From: Chondrus crispus
Lineage: Eukaryota; Rhodophyta; Florideophyceae; Gigartinales; Gigartinaceae
Direction of reading: 5' to 3'
DNA: 64,000 nucleotides
NCBI RefSeq assembly: GCF_000350225.1
Contig: NW_005178889.1
Span: 215,108-279,107 of the forward strand
The position numbers and the translations under genes were made by a program. Below are positions 21,127-32,045 of this stretch, piece after piece. The stretch's first letter is position 1, and each line of letters starts with the position of its first letter. Under the pieces are notes generated by a model that did no database searches, had not been told where the DNA came from, and worked only from the letters and a program-made list of their open reading frames with translations.

Positions 21127-22443
21127 TTACGCGGCGGGTTCTTCTTGTTCCCCTTCTCGGTTGAAGAATTGTAACGCTTGTCGTAGCCCGACTATCGGCG
21201 TGTAGTCCATGGGACTAGGGGCTAATTCGACTCTATCTCGCGACACGCGCTCTTCCTGGTCGCCGATGGCAATGACGACCGTATTCTCAGTTGACTCCTT
21301 CACTTGATATGGGCCCGTAGCCACTTGTGCCAACTTCTGTTTCGGCTCGGTAGCCGTGCCTTGCTCTTTCCGAAGGAATACGTATGATTCTGGAGGGATG
21401 TCATACTTCGACTTGCGGAGTCTTGCGTCTAAATTTCGCTTGTAGCGCGCTTGTTCTTTCCGCAGGCTCTTATCAGCGCCTTTCATCAGGCTTTCCAGCC
21501 ACGACTGCCATTTCAGGTAGTATGCTCGATTCGAGCTAAATCCTTCCAAACTTGGCTGTGCTTGTAACGCAATGCTTCTCGGCGCCCGAGCTAACACCAG
21601 CTCGAACGGCGCGATGTTTGTAGTTCGATAAACTGGCGTGTTGTATGCGAACGTCACAGCGTCGCTAAATAGGTCCCAGTCCTTGGGATGCTCTCCAACA
21701 TATTTTCGCAACGCGGAAGTCAGCGTGCGGATAAACCTCTCAACTTGGCCGTTGGCTTGCGGGTGGTACGTACTCGTGAGCACATGGCGTATGCCGAGAA
21801 TTCGGCAGACGTTCTGAAAGAACCGGGCCGTTAACTGTGTTCCATTGTCGGACAGCAGCTTTACCGACGGCCCGTACACGAATACCCAATGGTGAACGAA
21901 GGCTTGCGCGATGTGCGCAGCTGATATCTTCTTCAAAGGTACGGCTTGTACCAGTTTCGAGTATCGATCGCTGATCACGAGAATGTACCGATTTCCTCGT
22001 TTAGTTGTAATTAGCTCGCCGAGGATGTCGATGGCGACAAATTCCAACGGAGCTTTGGGCGTGAACAGCTTCATTTCCTTCGTGTTTCTTCTTAACTTCA
22101 CCCTTTCCCGCGCACATGCGGCGCAATTCTTCGCGACTGCATAGCCGTCTAGGGCCATCGTAGGCCAATAAAAATATCTTCTCAATGTCTTGTAAAGTTT
22201 CCTGCCTCCCGGGTGGCCTGCTAATTTTGTGTAGTGGCTCAACTCTAGGACGCGGTCCCTTAACGATTGTGGTATCACCACTCGTACAAACTCCGCCGCG
22301 GTACGGCATAGAGTTCCTTCGAGTTCCTCGGTCTCCATGCTGAACGTTCTCACCTTTCCGGCGTCCATTTCTTCCTTGATGCGATTGCAGAAGGGGTCGA
22401 CGGCTTGCTTGCGAATGAGCTCCTCCGGAGTGACAGCTTGGAA
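21127..22443 (-). CDS. pol: Ty3-B2 integrase
   Basis: The Met-initiated frame starts at 22368, but reading is open from the stop at 22444-22446, and the in-frame residues before Met are protein-like, so it was originally continuous with RT/RNase H. The zinc-binding HHCC is HYTKLAGH ... CAAC. The DDE core is FVAIDILG (D), LLSDNGTQ (D) and ANGQVERF (E), about 35 residues after the second D. The C-terminal GPYQVKEST-type fold precedes the separate chromodomain frame. Confidence 0.9.
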   Translation of the reverse strand, partial: FQAVTPEELIRKQAVDPFCNRIKEEMDAGKVRTFSMETEELEGTLCRTAAEFVRVVIPQSLRDRVLELSHYTKLAGHPGGRKLYKTLRRYFYWPTMALDGYAVAKNCAACARERVKLRRNTKEMKLFTPKAPLEFVAIDILGELITTKRGNRYILVISDRYSKLVQAVPLKKISAAHIAQAFVHHWVFVYGPSVKLLSDNGTQLTARFFQNVCRILGIRHVLTSTYHPQANGQVERFIRTLTSALRKYVGEHPKDWDLFSDAVTFAYNTPVYRTTNIAPFELVLARAPRSIALQAQPSLEGFSSNRAYYLKWQSWLESLMKGADKSLRKEQARYKRNLDARLRKSKYDIPPESYVFLRKEQGTATEPKQKLAQVATGPYQVKESTENTVVIAIGDQEERVSRDRVELAPSPMDYTPIVGLRQALQFFNREGEQEEPAA

Positions 22444-24591
22444 TTAATCGAGGCGCTCACGGGCGGTCCCTCCCTCAAGAGCGAGGATGTCGTCTAACGC
22501 GTCGAAACTGTCCTCGTCCTCCACTGTTACCTCGGCCGGTTCGGCCACAAAGCATGGAATTTCGTCGTCGATTTCGTCGACGATTTCTCCTGCGGTCCGT
22601 AATCTTGACAGGGCATCAGCTTGACTATTCGCCTTGCCCTTCTTGTACTTGATTTCGAAATCGAATTCCGAGAGGCGGAGCCTCCATCGGATTAATCTCC
22701 CGCTGGGGTCGGTTACGTTCATCAACCACCTCAATGAGGCATGGTCGGTATGCACAATGAAGTGCTCGCCATATAGATATGGTCTTAAAGTCTGTACGGC
22801 CCAAATTACCGCTAGACATTCTTTTTCTGATACAGAATAGTTTCTCTCGGCTGCGGCTAACGTTCTTGGAAAGAACCCGATGGGTTTACGTTGCGCATCC
22901 GGATGCGTTTGAAATAATGCAGCGCCGATTTGATAGTCGCTTGCATCGGTGTCTACCAAGTATGGTAGGTCCTTCTTCGGCAGTGCCAACACCGGTGGCG
23001 CCAAGATAGCGTCTTTGAGCTTATGAAAAGCTTTTTCGCACGGTTCGTCGAATCCTTCCAACTGGACCGGTTGTCCCTTCTTCAATAGTTGATTGAGCGG
23101 ATGCGCAATTTTCGCATAATGCGGAACGAATCTGCGGTAGACATTACAAAGTTCCAAGAAGCTCCTGAGCTGGGTCTGCGTTTGAGGGTACCTCGCTTGT
23201 TCCAATGCGGCGGTTCGCGCGGCGTCAACTTCCAATGTACCCGGCCGAACGACATGGCCCAGGTACTTGATCTTTTCGACGAAAAATTCGCACTTGCAAA
23301 GCTTGAGCTTCACACTTGCCTTCTCCAATACAGAAAGTATTTCATCCACATGCACGATGTGCTCCTCCCATGACTTGCTAAAAATTATGATGTCATCCAG
23401 ATACACCAAACAGCATTTCCAACGGAACGAAGAGAGCAGGATATCCATTGCTCTCTGAAACGTCGCTGGCGCGTTAGTTAGCCAGAAGGGCATTCTTGAG
23501 AAGCGATACAGTCCTGAGTGACACGAAAATGCGGTCTTGTCGCGGTCGCACTCAGGGATGGGCATCTGCCAATATCCCGAGATCGCGTCCAACGCGGAAA
23601 AAACCTTGGTGTCTCCCAACGAGTCCAGACACTCATCCATGCGCGGTAAAGGGTACGTGTCGTTTACCGTTACCGCGTTTAACCGGCGATAGTCTACGCA
23701 AAAGCGCATCGATCCGTCCGGCTTCGGAACTAATAAAACGGGCCACGCCCATTCTGACTGCGCCGGTTCGATGACTCCTGCTCCTAACATCTTCTGTACT
23801 TCTGCGTCCTCGACCTCCCGAGCCTTTGGACCGGCTCGGTAGGGAGCTTGTGCAATTGGCCTTGTATCCGGGGCCAGTTCAATCCGGTGGACCGTGGTGT
23901 TGATCTCCCCGAGGGTCCCATCCCACATGCAGGAATATTTTTTTAACATCCGACAGAATCTTTCGCGCAGCCGGTCCGGCACGTGGCTCAGGTCGAGTTC
24001 CTCCACGTCCGGCGGGGGAGGCTCAATCCGCCGCTCCGGCTTCGTCGTTGCCGTCGCGGAGAGCCTTTCCTCCCTTTCTCCTTGCTGGTCCTCGCGATTT
24101 TGATCCGACGGTGCGCATCTTGTCTCGCCCGTAGGCGTCTTGGTGGAATTAGGGAAAATTTCCTTCTTCCTTTCTTGAATTCCGAGAACTTCACCGATGG
24201 TGGTTTTGCTCTCGAGCGCGGCTCTCGGGTGCCGTAATAATTCTGCCACCACTTGCCCTTTTTGCACCCTGACAAGGTACGTCCTAAAATTTGCAACGAG
24301 TAAACGAAATGGCCTGTCAGGCTCAACCTGAACGACACCATTCGTGCACGTCAACCCGTGCCTTTCGTACAACGACGAGTACGGCTGAACTACGACCAAG
24401 CCCGCCCTCTTCGAGGTGCGTTCCACGACGCGTTGCGTTCCTGGCTCGATAGTCGTGGCTCTTGCCACTTTTACCTTAGGGGAAATTCGCTCCACCTTTC
24501 CATCATTCTCGTCCTCTCCCGGGACGAGATTCTTCTTCCCTTTTTTCGTCGAGAACCGCCTTACTATCGGAACCTCCGAGAAATCCGCCAA
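22444..24591 (-). CDS. pol: Ty3-B2 reverse transcriptase and RNase H
   Basis: A 715-codon frame. RT blocks: VLLVPKPDGSMRFCVDYRRL, FSALDAISGYWQMPI, MPFWLTNAPATFQ (usual FGL changed to FWL) and LVYLDDIIIFS (YLDD near 23400). RNase H: VDTDASDYQIGAAL, EKECLAVIW, HTDHASLRWL and ADALSR. The N-terminal 200 residues are a linker. It ends at a TAA stop after GGTARERLD that interrupts the frame into integrase. It would serve DNA synthesis and RNA-template removal in the element's particle. Confidence 0.93.
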   Translation of the reverse strand: MADFSEVPIVRRFSTKKGKKNLVPGEDENDGKVERISPKVKVARATTIEPGTQRVVERTSKRAGLVVVQPYSSLYERHGLTCTNGVVQVEPDRPFRLLVANFRTYLVRVQKGQVVAELLRHPRAALESKTTIGEVLGIQERKKEIFPNSTKTPTGETRCAPSDQNREDQQGEREERLSATATTKPERRIEPPPPDVEELDLSHVPDRLRERFCRMLKKYSCMWDGTLGEINTTVHRIELAPDTRPIAQAPYRAGPKAREVEDAEVQKMLGAGVIEPAQSEWAWPVLLVPKPDGSMRFCVDYRRLNAVTVNDTYPLPRMDECLDSLGDTKVFSALDAISGYWQMPIPECDRDKTAFSCHSGLYRFSRMPFWLTNAPATFQRAMDILLSSFRWKCCLVYLDDIIIFSKSWEEHIVHVDEILSVLEKASVKLKLCKCEFFVEKIKYLGHVVRPGTLEVDAARTAALEQARYPQTQTQLRSFLELCNVYRRFVPHYAKIAHPLNQLLKKGQPVQLEGFDEPCEKAFHKLKDAILAPPVLALPKKDLPYLVDTDASDYQIGAALFQTHPDAQRKPIGFFPRTLAAAERNYSVSEKECLAVIWAVQTLRPYLYGEHFIVHTDHASLRWLMNVTDPSGRLIRWRLRLSEFDFEIKYKKGKANSQADALSRLRTAGEIVDEIDDEIPCFVAEPAEVTVEDEDSFDALDDILALEGGTARERLD

Positions 24592-24947
24592 CTCAACCGT
24601 TTTCTCCTTGGATAAATTGCTTCCACAAACCGGTCACAGTAGTCCGCGCCTAGAATTAGCGGGACTGCTAGTTTTTCGCATACAATAAACTCGGCTGCGG
24701 CCACAAATTTTCCAAGCCTCACAGGCATTCTAATTGTGCCGAGAGTCTGGAGTGGCCTGTTGTTCGGGTCGCCAATGTCTTGGGTCGGTCCGTAAGACAC
24801 TAGAGATTCCATTCCAGCCGGGAGTTCCGATCTTCGCACAAGGTTTTGTCCCGCGCTGGTGTCTAATACAGACAACACCCGGCTCATCAGTCCGACTGTT
24901 GGTCCAATGTCCGCGTAAACTTTGTAGTTTTTTCGGGCAAGAACCAA
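24564..24947 (-). CDS. pol: Ty3-B2 aspartic protease
   Basis: A 127-codon frame with the active-site block SVLDTSAGQNLV (D-T-S-A, a variant of the usual D-S/T-G-A) and the C-terminal hydrophobic flap LILGADYCDRF typical of retropepsins. It overlaps the start of the RT frame in another register, so a frameshift joins or breaks them. Confidence 0.75.
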   Translation of the reverse strand: MVLARKNYKVYADIGPTVGLMSRVLSVLDTSAGQNLVRRSELPAGMESLVSYGPTQDIGDPNNRPLQTLGTIRMPVRLGKFVAAAEFIVCEKLAVPLILGADYCDRFVEAIYPRRKRLSWRISRRFR

Positions 24948-24992
24948 AATCTTCTCGGGACACTCCCTTCGCTTAACCCTATACCAGGGTCT

Positions 24993-25319
24993 TCAAACTT
25001 CTTCCAGCGGATGATCTCGGGCTCGGCTCAAAATTTTCTTGACTTGAGCTGGCCCTTTGGGCTTATCCACCAATCCAACAACCTCCTCATCGGGGCCTGA
25101 TTTTTCCCTTAGAGACGGGGAACGGGGCCGAGCCTGGGGCACAGTACGTCGACTCTGTGCCTCTGGCGGCTCATGCCAGATTCCCCTCTCTAGTTTTCCT
25201 GCCGCTGCGGGTTCCTTCTCACGTCCGACGACGCAGGCCCCGCGGCGGGCCTTCTGAAGGGCTGGTTCGGCCTCGGCGTTGAAGCCCTCGGCGTGCTCGC
25301 CGTCTGCGAATCGAACCAA
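24993..25319 (-). other. Ty3-B2 gag-protease linker fragment
   Basis: A 108-codon frame in a register different from both neighbours, rich in Ala, Glu, Lys and Arg, with no recognisable domain. Probably part of the gag C-terminus displaced by an indel, or chance. Confidence 0.3.
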
Positions 25320-27475
25320 TTCTTGACCTTCAGGTAACTCGTCGATGGTATCCTTAACCTCTCCATCGGAGACAACGCCTCATAATTTTCCAAAACTCGG
25401 TGCATTTCCCGGAGGGAAAGAATGCACGTTGGCGCGGCGTGCCCCTTTTCGTAACAATGATAGCACACCAGTCCGTGCGTTTTGACGGGATATTGTGGCC
25501 TAGGTCCTCCACCGGCCGGCGGCCTTCCTTGACGTTGCGGCCCTCCGATCCAGCCGGGCCTTCGAAACGTTGTACCCTTGTCTTCCATCGGAATGCACAG
25601 CGCCGGCGTATGGCCGCGCCCCCGGAACATCATCACGGGATCCGTGGGCTCTGAAAACGACTCCGTCGTGTATGTGGGCGTCGGTAAAGTTGACGACCTG
25701 CTTGCCCCGTAGTCCTCGTGTCCGTAGCCCTCGGATGGCTCAATAAAATTGCCTTCGACTACCAAGGCTCCTTCATACTGATTTTCGCTGCTTTCGTGCG
25801 CACCGCGTTCATCCGACGCGGAGATTGTCTCGGCTAAGTGAACGGCGCCCTGATTTCTACGACCGGGATAAGAAGCCCTGGGCTTCTTACCCGCCCTGAT
25901 CGTCGACGGCGTCTGAATCGTGACCTTCTTGGTCTTCTTGTCCTAAGCGCGGCTCGCCGAGCCATGCGCCTTCGCGTAATTAACTAGTCTCAAAAACGAA
26001 ACCTCCCGATTGTCTTGTCGGTATTGAGATACCATTGGCTTGATACTCGAATCGAGTCCTTCAATAAACATCGTCATTTGTTCTTCCATCGAATATACGT
26101 TTCCACATGGATTGCTCGCGTCCGTCAGACGGATATAAAATTCCATCTCGTCTTCAGACGGTCTTTGCTGAACTTCTCGCTAAGCGAGCACGGCTTGACG
26201 GATGGCCTCATCGGTGGCGAAGCTTCGCAATAGCCACTGTACGGCCTCCGGCCAAACGGATACCTTTCCGTGGTGGGACCCGGCCGTCTGAGACACCGAA
26301 GTGTACTGCCTCAATGCGATGCCGCTTAAAAATTCGGGCAACAAGTGGATCGCTTGCCCCTCGTTCATTTCTTGACTATCAAACTCTTGAACTAATTTTG
26401 CCAAAAAATCCAACACAAGGACCCCGTCCTCACCTGTGAACGTGTTGTCCTTCTTCACCTTAGGCGGAATATCTCTCCTGATTTTTCGCACGGCGGTCCG
26501 CCGGGAACTTGACAAATATGTCTGCGGGTTCCGCAAGCGGTACGTTCGGTACGAAAGTAATTTCTTGAAGACGTAGTTGGTCGGATTCAGCTCCTCCAAC
26601 TTCTCCCATCGCGGCCCGCGCCGCGTTGCGACATCTTCGGGCTCCGCGTCCTTGTCTCTCCGCGAGGTGGACGAAGTGATCCCGCCCCGTCTGGAGGTTA
26701 TTTTCTTGGCCTGCGAAATTCCTTTTCCTTCCTCTGAATGATGTTCGGAATCGCTGGCATGGTTTGACGAACCGTCGTCACCATCTTCGGAAAGACCATT
26801 TGACTCCGTCATGGAGTCTTGGTCCTCCGGCTTGTCACTACCGTGACTCTTGCTCCGGCGTCGCAGAATCTTCTTCGAAGTCTTCGACTTGGAACTCCGC
26901 TGCACCGCGGCCTTGTCCTTCTTCGATCGACGGCCGCCTTCTCGACCCGTTGGGAGCGGCTCTTGCCCGGCGACCTGTTCAAGGTCCTTGAGACGATGAG
27001 CAGCGCGGTCGAACCTGTCGTCGATACTGCTTCTAAATTTACCTAAGGACTCCAAGGCTTGATTCGCGTCGCGCCTTGCGTCCTTGACTGAACTTTTCAA
27101 CGAAGCTAGGACCTCCGGCTCCAGACCGTCGATCGCATCACCTCGCTCCTTCTCGACGAGATCCACTCGAGCCAATAGCTCTCCTAAAACGGTGTGGAAC
27201 TCGGATGCTTGCAACTCCAGTTGCTTCCGGACGAGGGCTAACTCAGCCTCGAGATTTTTCGTCATCTCTTGGCGAATTTCCTCGCCCATCTTCTCGAACC
27301 TGTACGATAGGTTATCTTTGTCGGCTTCAACCTCCGTCGGGGATTGTTGACCTTCGGGATCCGTGGCCGTATTGGCCTGGCTTCGGGTGCGAGGACCCCG
27401 CGGGATCCTCGACGCCTTTGCCGATCCGCTCCTACTCGCCCCGGGACCGACGTTCCCGGGTGCGCTTGTCGACAT
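25190..27475 (-). pseudogene. gag: Ty3-B2 gag with zinc knuckle, two in-frame stops
   Basis: One frame from an ATG at 27475, interrupted by TAG stops at 26180-26182 and 25943-25945. The N-terminal half is strongly charged and coiled-coil-like (YRFEKMGEEIRQEMTKNLEA and on) with Lys/Ser-rich stretches. The middle has capsid-like helices (FTGEDGVLVLDFLAKLVQEF, MEEQMTMFIEGLD). The C-terminus has one CCHC knuckle, CYHCYEKGHAAPTC, then a Pro/Arg tail. It starts about 160 bp inside the 5' LTR, the usual place for gag. Confidence 0.85.
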
Positions 27476-27614
27476 CGCTCGTACGAGCGAACCTACACAA
27501 AAAAAGTTACAAACAAAAACAAAAAAGAGACTCCGTCACCCAGACCACCTTTGTAGTGCAACTCCAGACCGAAGCTGTCGTCGACACAATTCTAGGTCGG
27601 GTTTGCTGTAGACA

Positions 27615-27637
27615 ATTCTAGGTCGAGAGCCCACTTT
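27615..27637 (-). promoter_or_regulatory. possible primer-binding site of Ty3-B2
   Basis: Immediately inside the 5' LTR the minus strand reads AAAG then TGGGCTCTCGACC. A TGG a few bases after the LTR is the usual start of a site complementary to a tRNA 3' CCA end. The matching tRNA is not identified. Confidence 0.35.
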
Positions 27638-28686
27638 TGTAGTGCAATGTGCCTGGCAGGCCGCGAACACAGTCCGACGGTCAAACAAAAAGAAGAAAAC
27701 AACAACAGCAACAACCACTGCCGATGGAACGCGCTACGGAGCGTTCGAGACTCCCTTTCCCCTTGTGTGGGCTTGCGGCCCACGGTAGCTCAACTCCGAC
27801 GGGGGGGGGGGGTAAGGAAAGATGCCCGGCCCCGGAGGATAATGGTGGTAGAGACTTGTGAAGACTTGAGTGTTCGACGAGTGCGGGTAGGGCTTGTCTA
27901 CGAGGATGTAACCGCGGTTCGCTGGGTTGTAAGGCCAATGCTCGGCGAGTGTCTTCAGCACCTTGGGTATAATTCAAGGTCTTCGACGGGGGCTTGTTCA
28001 GCACTACCCGACGGGATCGTAGCCGTGTAGCAACGCTACTACTGACGTGTTGCCCGATGGCTAAATACACCCTCACCAGCGCGATCGCAATCGCGGTAGG
28101 TGGTACCCACTCTGTCTTATACAGTAAGACCTTCGACGGAGGCGTCCTCGCAACAGCCTTCCGACGGAACTTGAGACAGTAGCAGCGCTACACAACGCGT
28201 TGCCCGATGGCTAAAACACCTACACTGGATCGGTCGCAACCAACTCCAGTGGAACCAACACAATTAAGAAAAATATAGAGGTAGAGGTAGAAATGAATTA
28301 GGGAAATAAAGGAAAAGGAAAAGGGAACCCCCGAGCGCAAAGGATGCCGTAGGCTTAGTTAAAAGGGAGCGTCTTGGTAGAGACGGACTTCGACCAAGGC
28401 GACATTCAACTCTGGCAACTCCGGTTACCTTTACTGACTTGGTGGTCAGAGGGCTAAGGTATATATCGCCCCGCCGGAGTCACTACAGTGGCTCGCGGCG
28501 CTAGATCCTAGATCTAATCTAGTGTTAGCAAAATTAATGCCAACTAATTAAACTAAATAAAATAAAATAATTTAAAATTAAAACTGTGCAGTTATTCACA
28601 CGTGTGTCCCCCAACCCGGGCTACTTTTCATATCCAAATATTTTCCTTTCTTTTCACCCCCCTTTTCAGGTGCGTATTGCACTACA
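27638..28686 (-). repeat. 5' LTR of Ty3-B2
   Basis: Direct repeat of 13639-14682, with the same TGTAGTGCAAT / ATTGCACTACA ends and only scattered differences (including a 12-G run near 27801). It is followed at 28687 by the CTAGG target duplication and the rest of the Ty3-A LTR. Confidence 0.93.
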
Positions 28687-28835
28687 CTAGGGCTCCATCC
28701 CCGGGACCGATAGGGTACCCGTCTTAGTATCAGAGATAGAGACCCAGTGCAGCAGGCATCAGCCTCTCCTTTTTTCCCCTCTGAGCCAGGAGCCCTTGCA
28801 GGGCCCCAGAGAGCACTCCACGAGTGCTAGCAACA
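28687..28835 (+). repeat. 5' LTR of Ty3-A, right part (with 5-bp duplication)
   Basis: After the duplicated 5 bp this continues 'gctccatccccgggaccgat...gagtgctagcaaca', which aligns to the second part of the 3' LTR (43030-43188) with a few indels. Together with 13553-13638 it gives about 230 bp, against 235 bp for the intact partner. Confidence 0.9.
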
Positions 28836-29324
28836 GTGATCACTGCAGCTTTTCCCTTGGTCGACGCTCGACCATGGCTGACCCTGGCGTCTGCACAGTT
28901 GGCCCGTCAGTTTTCGTTCCGCACCAGCACCCGGAACTTCGATCTTGGTAGACGAATGATTCAGACTTTCCTTCGAGACCGCGCGCGCTATCTTAGGCGT
29001 GTCCAAGACGCAACTTTGCAAGGCAGCGCCTTCAATGACGTCACCCTCGGCGCCTCAGTGGACTTGGATCTTCTCACGTCACTGATCGAACTTGATACTT
29101 TTCCTTCCGTCACAACCATTGATGAACACTCTGATGACGTTCTCTTGACCTGGTTGGAAGAACAAGTAGATAGTGTTTTCCAGAGCTGCTCCTTGCAAGA
29201 CCGCGAAAGCGCTGTCAAGAAGGCGCTTCGCATGAAAGTGAATGAACCGGATCCGAAACTCAGGGTTCTAGGCCTGTTTGCCGGTTATAAGACGTTCCTT
29301 ATACAGAAGAAGTATGAAGAATAG
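28836..29324 (+). pseudogene. gag: Ty3-A gag (N-terminal part)
   Basis: The frame is open from within the LTR edge (28824) to a stop at 29322. It is helical and acidic (RRMIQTFLRDRARYLRRVQD, SVDLDLLTSLIELDTF, YKTFLIQKKYEE), as in gag of protist and oomycete Ty3 elements. The first in-frame ATG after the LTR gives a shortened protein, so the original start may be lost or non-ATG. Downstream the reading shifts frame. Confidence 0.55.
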
Positions 29325-29939
29325 GTCAGTGCCAGCCCTGAGGTGGCCGTCGGCCACATATGCGCTCTGCTTCGGCCCCACGCCCTGAGAAAAATATTGT
29401 CAATGGTCTTTCTTTGCACCAAGCGCCCCTGCGCAAAGATTGGAAACAGTTTTTTGCCTACATCGTAGCGAAAGCGGTTGCATGCCACGAATTCGTCCCA
29501 GTACACAACACGGCTCATGATCCCTCCACGACAACGCCCACTACCTGCGGCAAAAGCGGGTTTATGACAAAGACGGGACCAAGGACAAGAACAGTACCAC
29601 CACACCGGTTCTCTCTGGGACGGCGGCAAGGACAGTGTATCCCTCAGCGAAGCAGTTTTACCGGACCTCACATCATGACAAGCCCACGACCTCCGGCACC
29701 TCGACTACAATTATGAAGATCTCCAGGGAACCGCTTATGTGCCTTAATGACCGAACATGTGCCGGCGTCAGGCATTTCCTCCGCGATTGTACGAAGACAG
29801 CTGAAACCAGAAACGAGAACTCCTCGACGCATACCATAAGACCAACTCGGACGGTGCTCTCAGACGGCTCAGAGATTCTTATGCCGAGGTAACTGCTGCG
29901 GGGAACACTGCTACCGAGTCCAGAGGTCGTATACGGGCC
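29325..29939 (+). pseudogene. Ty3-A gag C-terminus, frameshifted
   Basis: Only broken frames here. A remnant of a zinc-knuckle-like block (CAGVRHFLRDC) lies near 29760-29792. Several stops interrupt all frames. Position between gag and protease supports the assignment. Confidence 0.4.
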
Positions 29940-30488
29940 ATGCTCATGGATGCAGTGCCCGTGTGGGTTTCCGGCGACTACGGTGCCGACCACGCCGCAA
30001 TCTCTATGTCCCATCTCACCAAATTGGCCGAGGCCAATTGTCTCGTTCCGCTACTACCTTTACTTAGACCTGTATCGATGGAGCTCGCCGTTTCAGGGGA
30101 CGACGCCACTTTCACGATCACGGCTGACCAAAAGGCACGGATCGCCACGACTCTCTTGACCCCCGAAAGACTATTCAGACTGCGTAATTTCGAGTTCCTC
30201 GTTTTTCCGGACGAGCTACAAGAGGTTCTTCTCTCACGCCCCGTTCTCCAGTCTCTGAGCTTCAATTTAGATGCTCACTTCGCACGTGTGCGGGATGTGT
30301 ACCACAACAAGCATTTCTCAACGGTCGGATTTCAAATGGACCCAACCTGGCTAACTCTAGTCCCGTCCCAGAAGAAAGCCTTGCTGGGCTTCTCTCTGCC
30401 CCTAATTCCTCGGACGGAACTGCCGCCTACTTGGATGCACTATCATCAACAGTCAAGTCTTCGAAACCATCGTCCGACCCTACTCTGA
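29940..30488 (+). pseudogene. pol: Ty3-A protease region
   Basis: A 182-codon frame. The start reads VPVWVSGDYGADHAAIS, which corresponds to the retropepsin block but has D-Y-G-A-D where D-S-G-A-D is usual. The following residues (LVPLLPLLRPVSMELA, FEFLVFPDELQEVLLSRPVL) look like protease and linker strands. Probably inactive as it stands. Confidence 0.5.
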
Positions 30489-30548
30489 GTGACAACAGCG
30501 TCGATGTGGGTACCCATACCACGGCCGACGTCCCCACACTTGTAGCGC

Positions 30549-31511
30549 ATGGTGGCTGAAGCTCTCGAGCAAGGTCTCCGGCAGGAGCAAGAGCCCCACC
30601 TCTCCCACCTTCTCTCTCAATACGTGGACATATTCCGGACGAAGCTGGGTTCCGATCCTCCCTGCGACATTCCCCCCATGCAAGTCCGCCTGGCACCCGA
30701 CTCCGTTCCGGTCAGAGTCAAGCCGAGACGTTACTATGAACAGAAACCATTGTTCTTACAAACGCAGGTCAAAGAATTGCTGAGCTAGGGCCTCATCCGC
30801 CGAAATCCGTCAAGCGCATAGGCGTCTTCTCTTGTCGTCCCTAAGCCCGGCCCTGAAAAATAGCGATTCACGATGGATTTGCGTCCTGCGAACAAAGTAA
30901 CAGTCCCACATGCCTGGCCCATGCCGGATCTTGAGTCGGTCACGGCCCGCCTCGCCGGGCAACACTGCTTCGCGACCCTAGACTTGTGTCATGGCTATTG
31001 GCAACTCCCACTCCACGAGGGTTCCCAGGAGTGCCAAAGTTTTATAACACTGGACGGAGTCTACAGTCCCACCAGAGTCATGCACGGCCAACGAAACGCC
31101 GTCGCATTCTGTCAGAGCTCCTTGCAGCTGCTCTGCCAGTCAATTGCGCAATCCATGCTCCTGTGGTTGGACGACATGCTTCTGTACGGCATAGACGCTA
31201 TCTCCGTTCTGCACACCCTTTGTAAGTTCTTCGAAATCTGTCGTAGTTCCGGTCTAAAGCTGCATGCGAAGAATTGCAGGCCTTTTCTCTCGGAGGTGAA
31301 ATGGTGCGGAAGGGTAATAGATGGAAAAGGGGTCGGATTGGACCCTTCCCGCTTAGAGGCGCTCTCAAACATGCCACCGCCTTCTACAGGAGATGCACTG
31401 CACCGGTTTTCGTGCGCCGCTAACTGGATGCGTTGCTGTATTCCGCAGTTTACAACAGTTACTGCCCCCACTCGCACAGCTTCTGAAGAAGGTATACAAG
31501 CACGCGGGTAA
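30549..31511 (+). pseudogene. pol: Ty3-A reverse transcriptase, with in-frame stops
   Basis: One frame with stops near 30786, 30822 and 30861, homologous throughout: LLSQYVDIFRTKLG, then the D-block RFTMDLRPANKVTV, FATLDLCHGYWQLPL, PTRVMHGQRNAVAFCQS (usual MG.......F) and the catalytic LLWLDDMLLYG (x-LDD near 31170). The N-terminal half overlaps the stops. Non-functional as sequenced. Confidence 0.8.
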
Positions 31512-31931
31512 GCGCACCAAGCGTGCAGTCGCGAAAGTCCTGCTGGAATCCGTGGCGTGGAGTGATGTAGATCTCCGCGCATTCGACTCTACTAAGTCCG
31601 CTCTAGCCAACGCTGTTCGCCTCTCCAATCCTCAGCCGGACAAAATCCTGTGTCTGTTCACGGACGCGAGCGAGCAGCACTGGTCCCGGATTCTTAAAAA
31701 AATTCCGCCCGAGGATTTTGTCATCTTCTTTCGCGGAACAGCACCACTTCCCCTTGGCATTTCTATCGGGGTCATTTTCAGGGTCCAGTACCCACTGGTC
31801 TACTCCTGAAAAGGAAGCTTCTGCAATCATAAATAGCGTCGAACGCCTGGATTATCTTTTTCTTCGTCCTCAGGGGTTTTACGTTTTTACATACCACAGT
31901 AACTTGGTTTTCATTTACCACTTCAAACAAG
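31393..31931 (+). pseudogene. pol: Ty3-A RNase H, frameshifted and cut by Copia-2
   Basis: Two overlapping frames (31393-31809 and 31718 onwards): CLFTDASEQHWSRIL supplies the first D, then THWSTPEKEASAII supplies the E, then YVFTYHSNLVFIYHF. The segment stops at the Copia-2 insertion (31932) and resumes at 36596 with WGMFLSNFEYKIVHISGEDN. Confidence 0.75.
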
Positions 31932-31936
31932 CACTG

Positions 31937-32034
31937 TGTGTGAACAGGAGACCGATGAATCCTCGGTTACTCGTTGTCGCTCGTTGGTTATAAGTCTGTT
32001 CCCTGCGGGACAGACTGTCCTGTGCGGTCTGTAA
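31937..32034 (-). repeat. 3' LTR of Copia-2 (core part)
   Basis: Aligns over its whole length with 36493-36590. A 42-bp extension (32035-32076) that ends in another copy of the LTR terminus (minus-strand TGTCAGA, 32070-32076), and is preceded on the minus strand by the purine stretch CCGGGGAC, suggests the true 3' LTR is 31937-32076. Confidence 0.85.
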
Positions 32035-32045
32035 CTACAAAATGA

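Larger units (their letters stand above)
13639..28686 (-). mobile_element. Ty3-B2: 15-kb chromovirus with antisense ORF, minus strand
   Basis: It has two nearly identical LTRs of about 1.045 kb (13639-14682 and 27638-28686). On the minus strand the order is gag, zinc knuckle, protease, RT, RNase H, integrase, chromodomain, then about 4 kb without domains, then an ORF on the opposite strand next to the 3' LTR. It is inserted in the 5' LTR of Ty3-A: the left flank ends CTTGG, the right flank starts CTAGG, and the uninterrupted LTR copy at about 43020-43035 reads as one joined site of exactly the expected length. This gives a 5-bp target duplication with one mismatch. Confidence 0.93.

Noticed and set aside
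15307-26182. reassigned stop codons in Ty3-B2
   Set aside because: TAG, TGA and TAA all interrupt otherwise good frames, along with frameshifts; Copia-3 and the HET-like genes are open and end normally. Decay explains it better.
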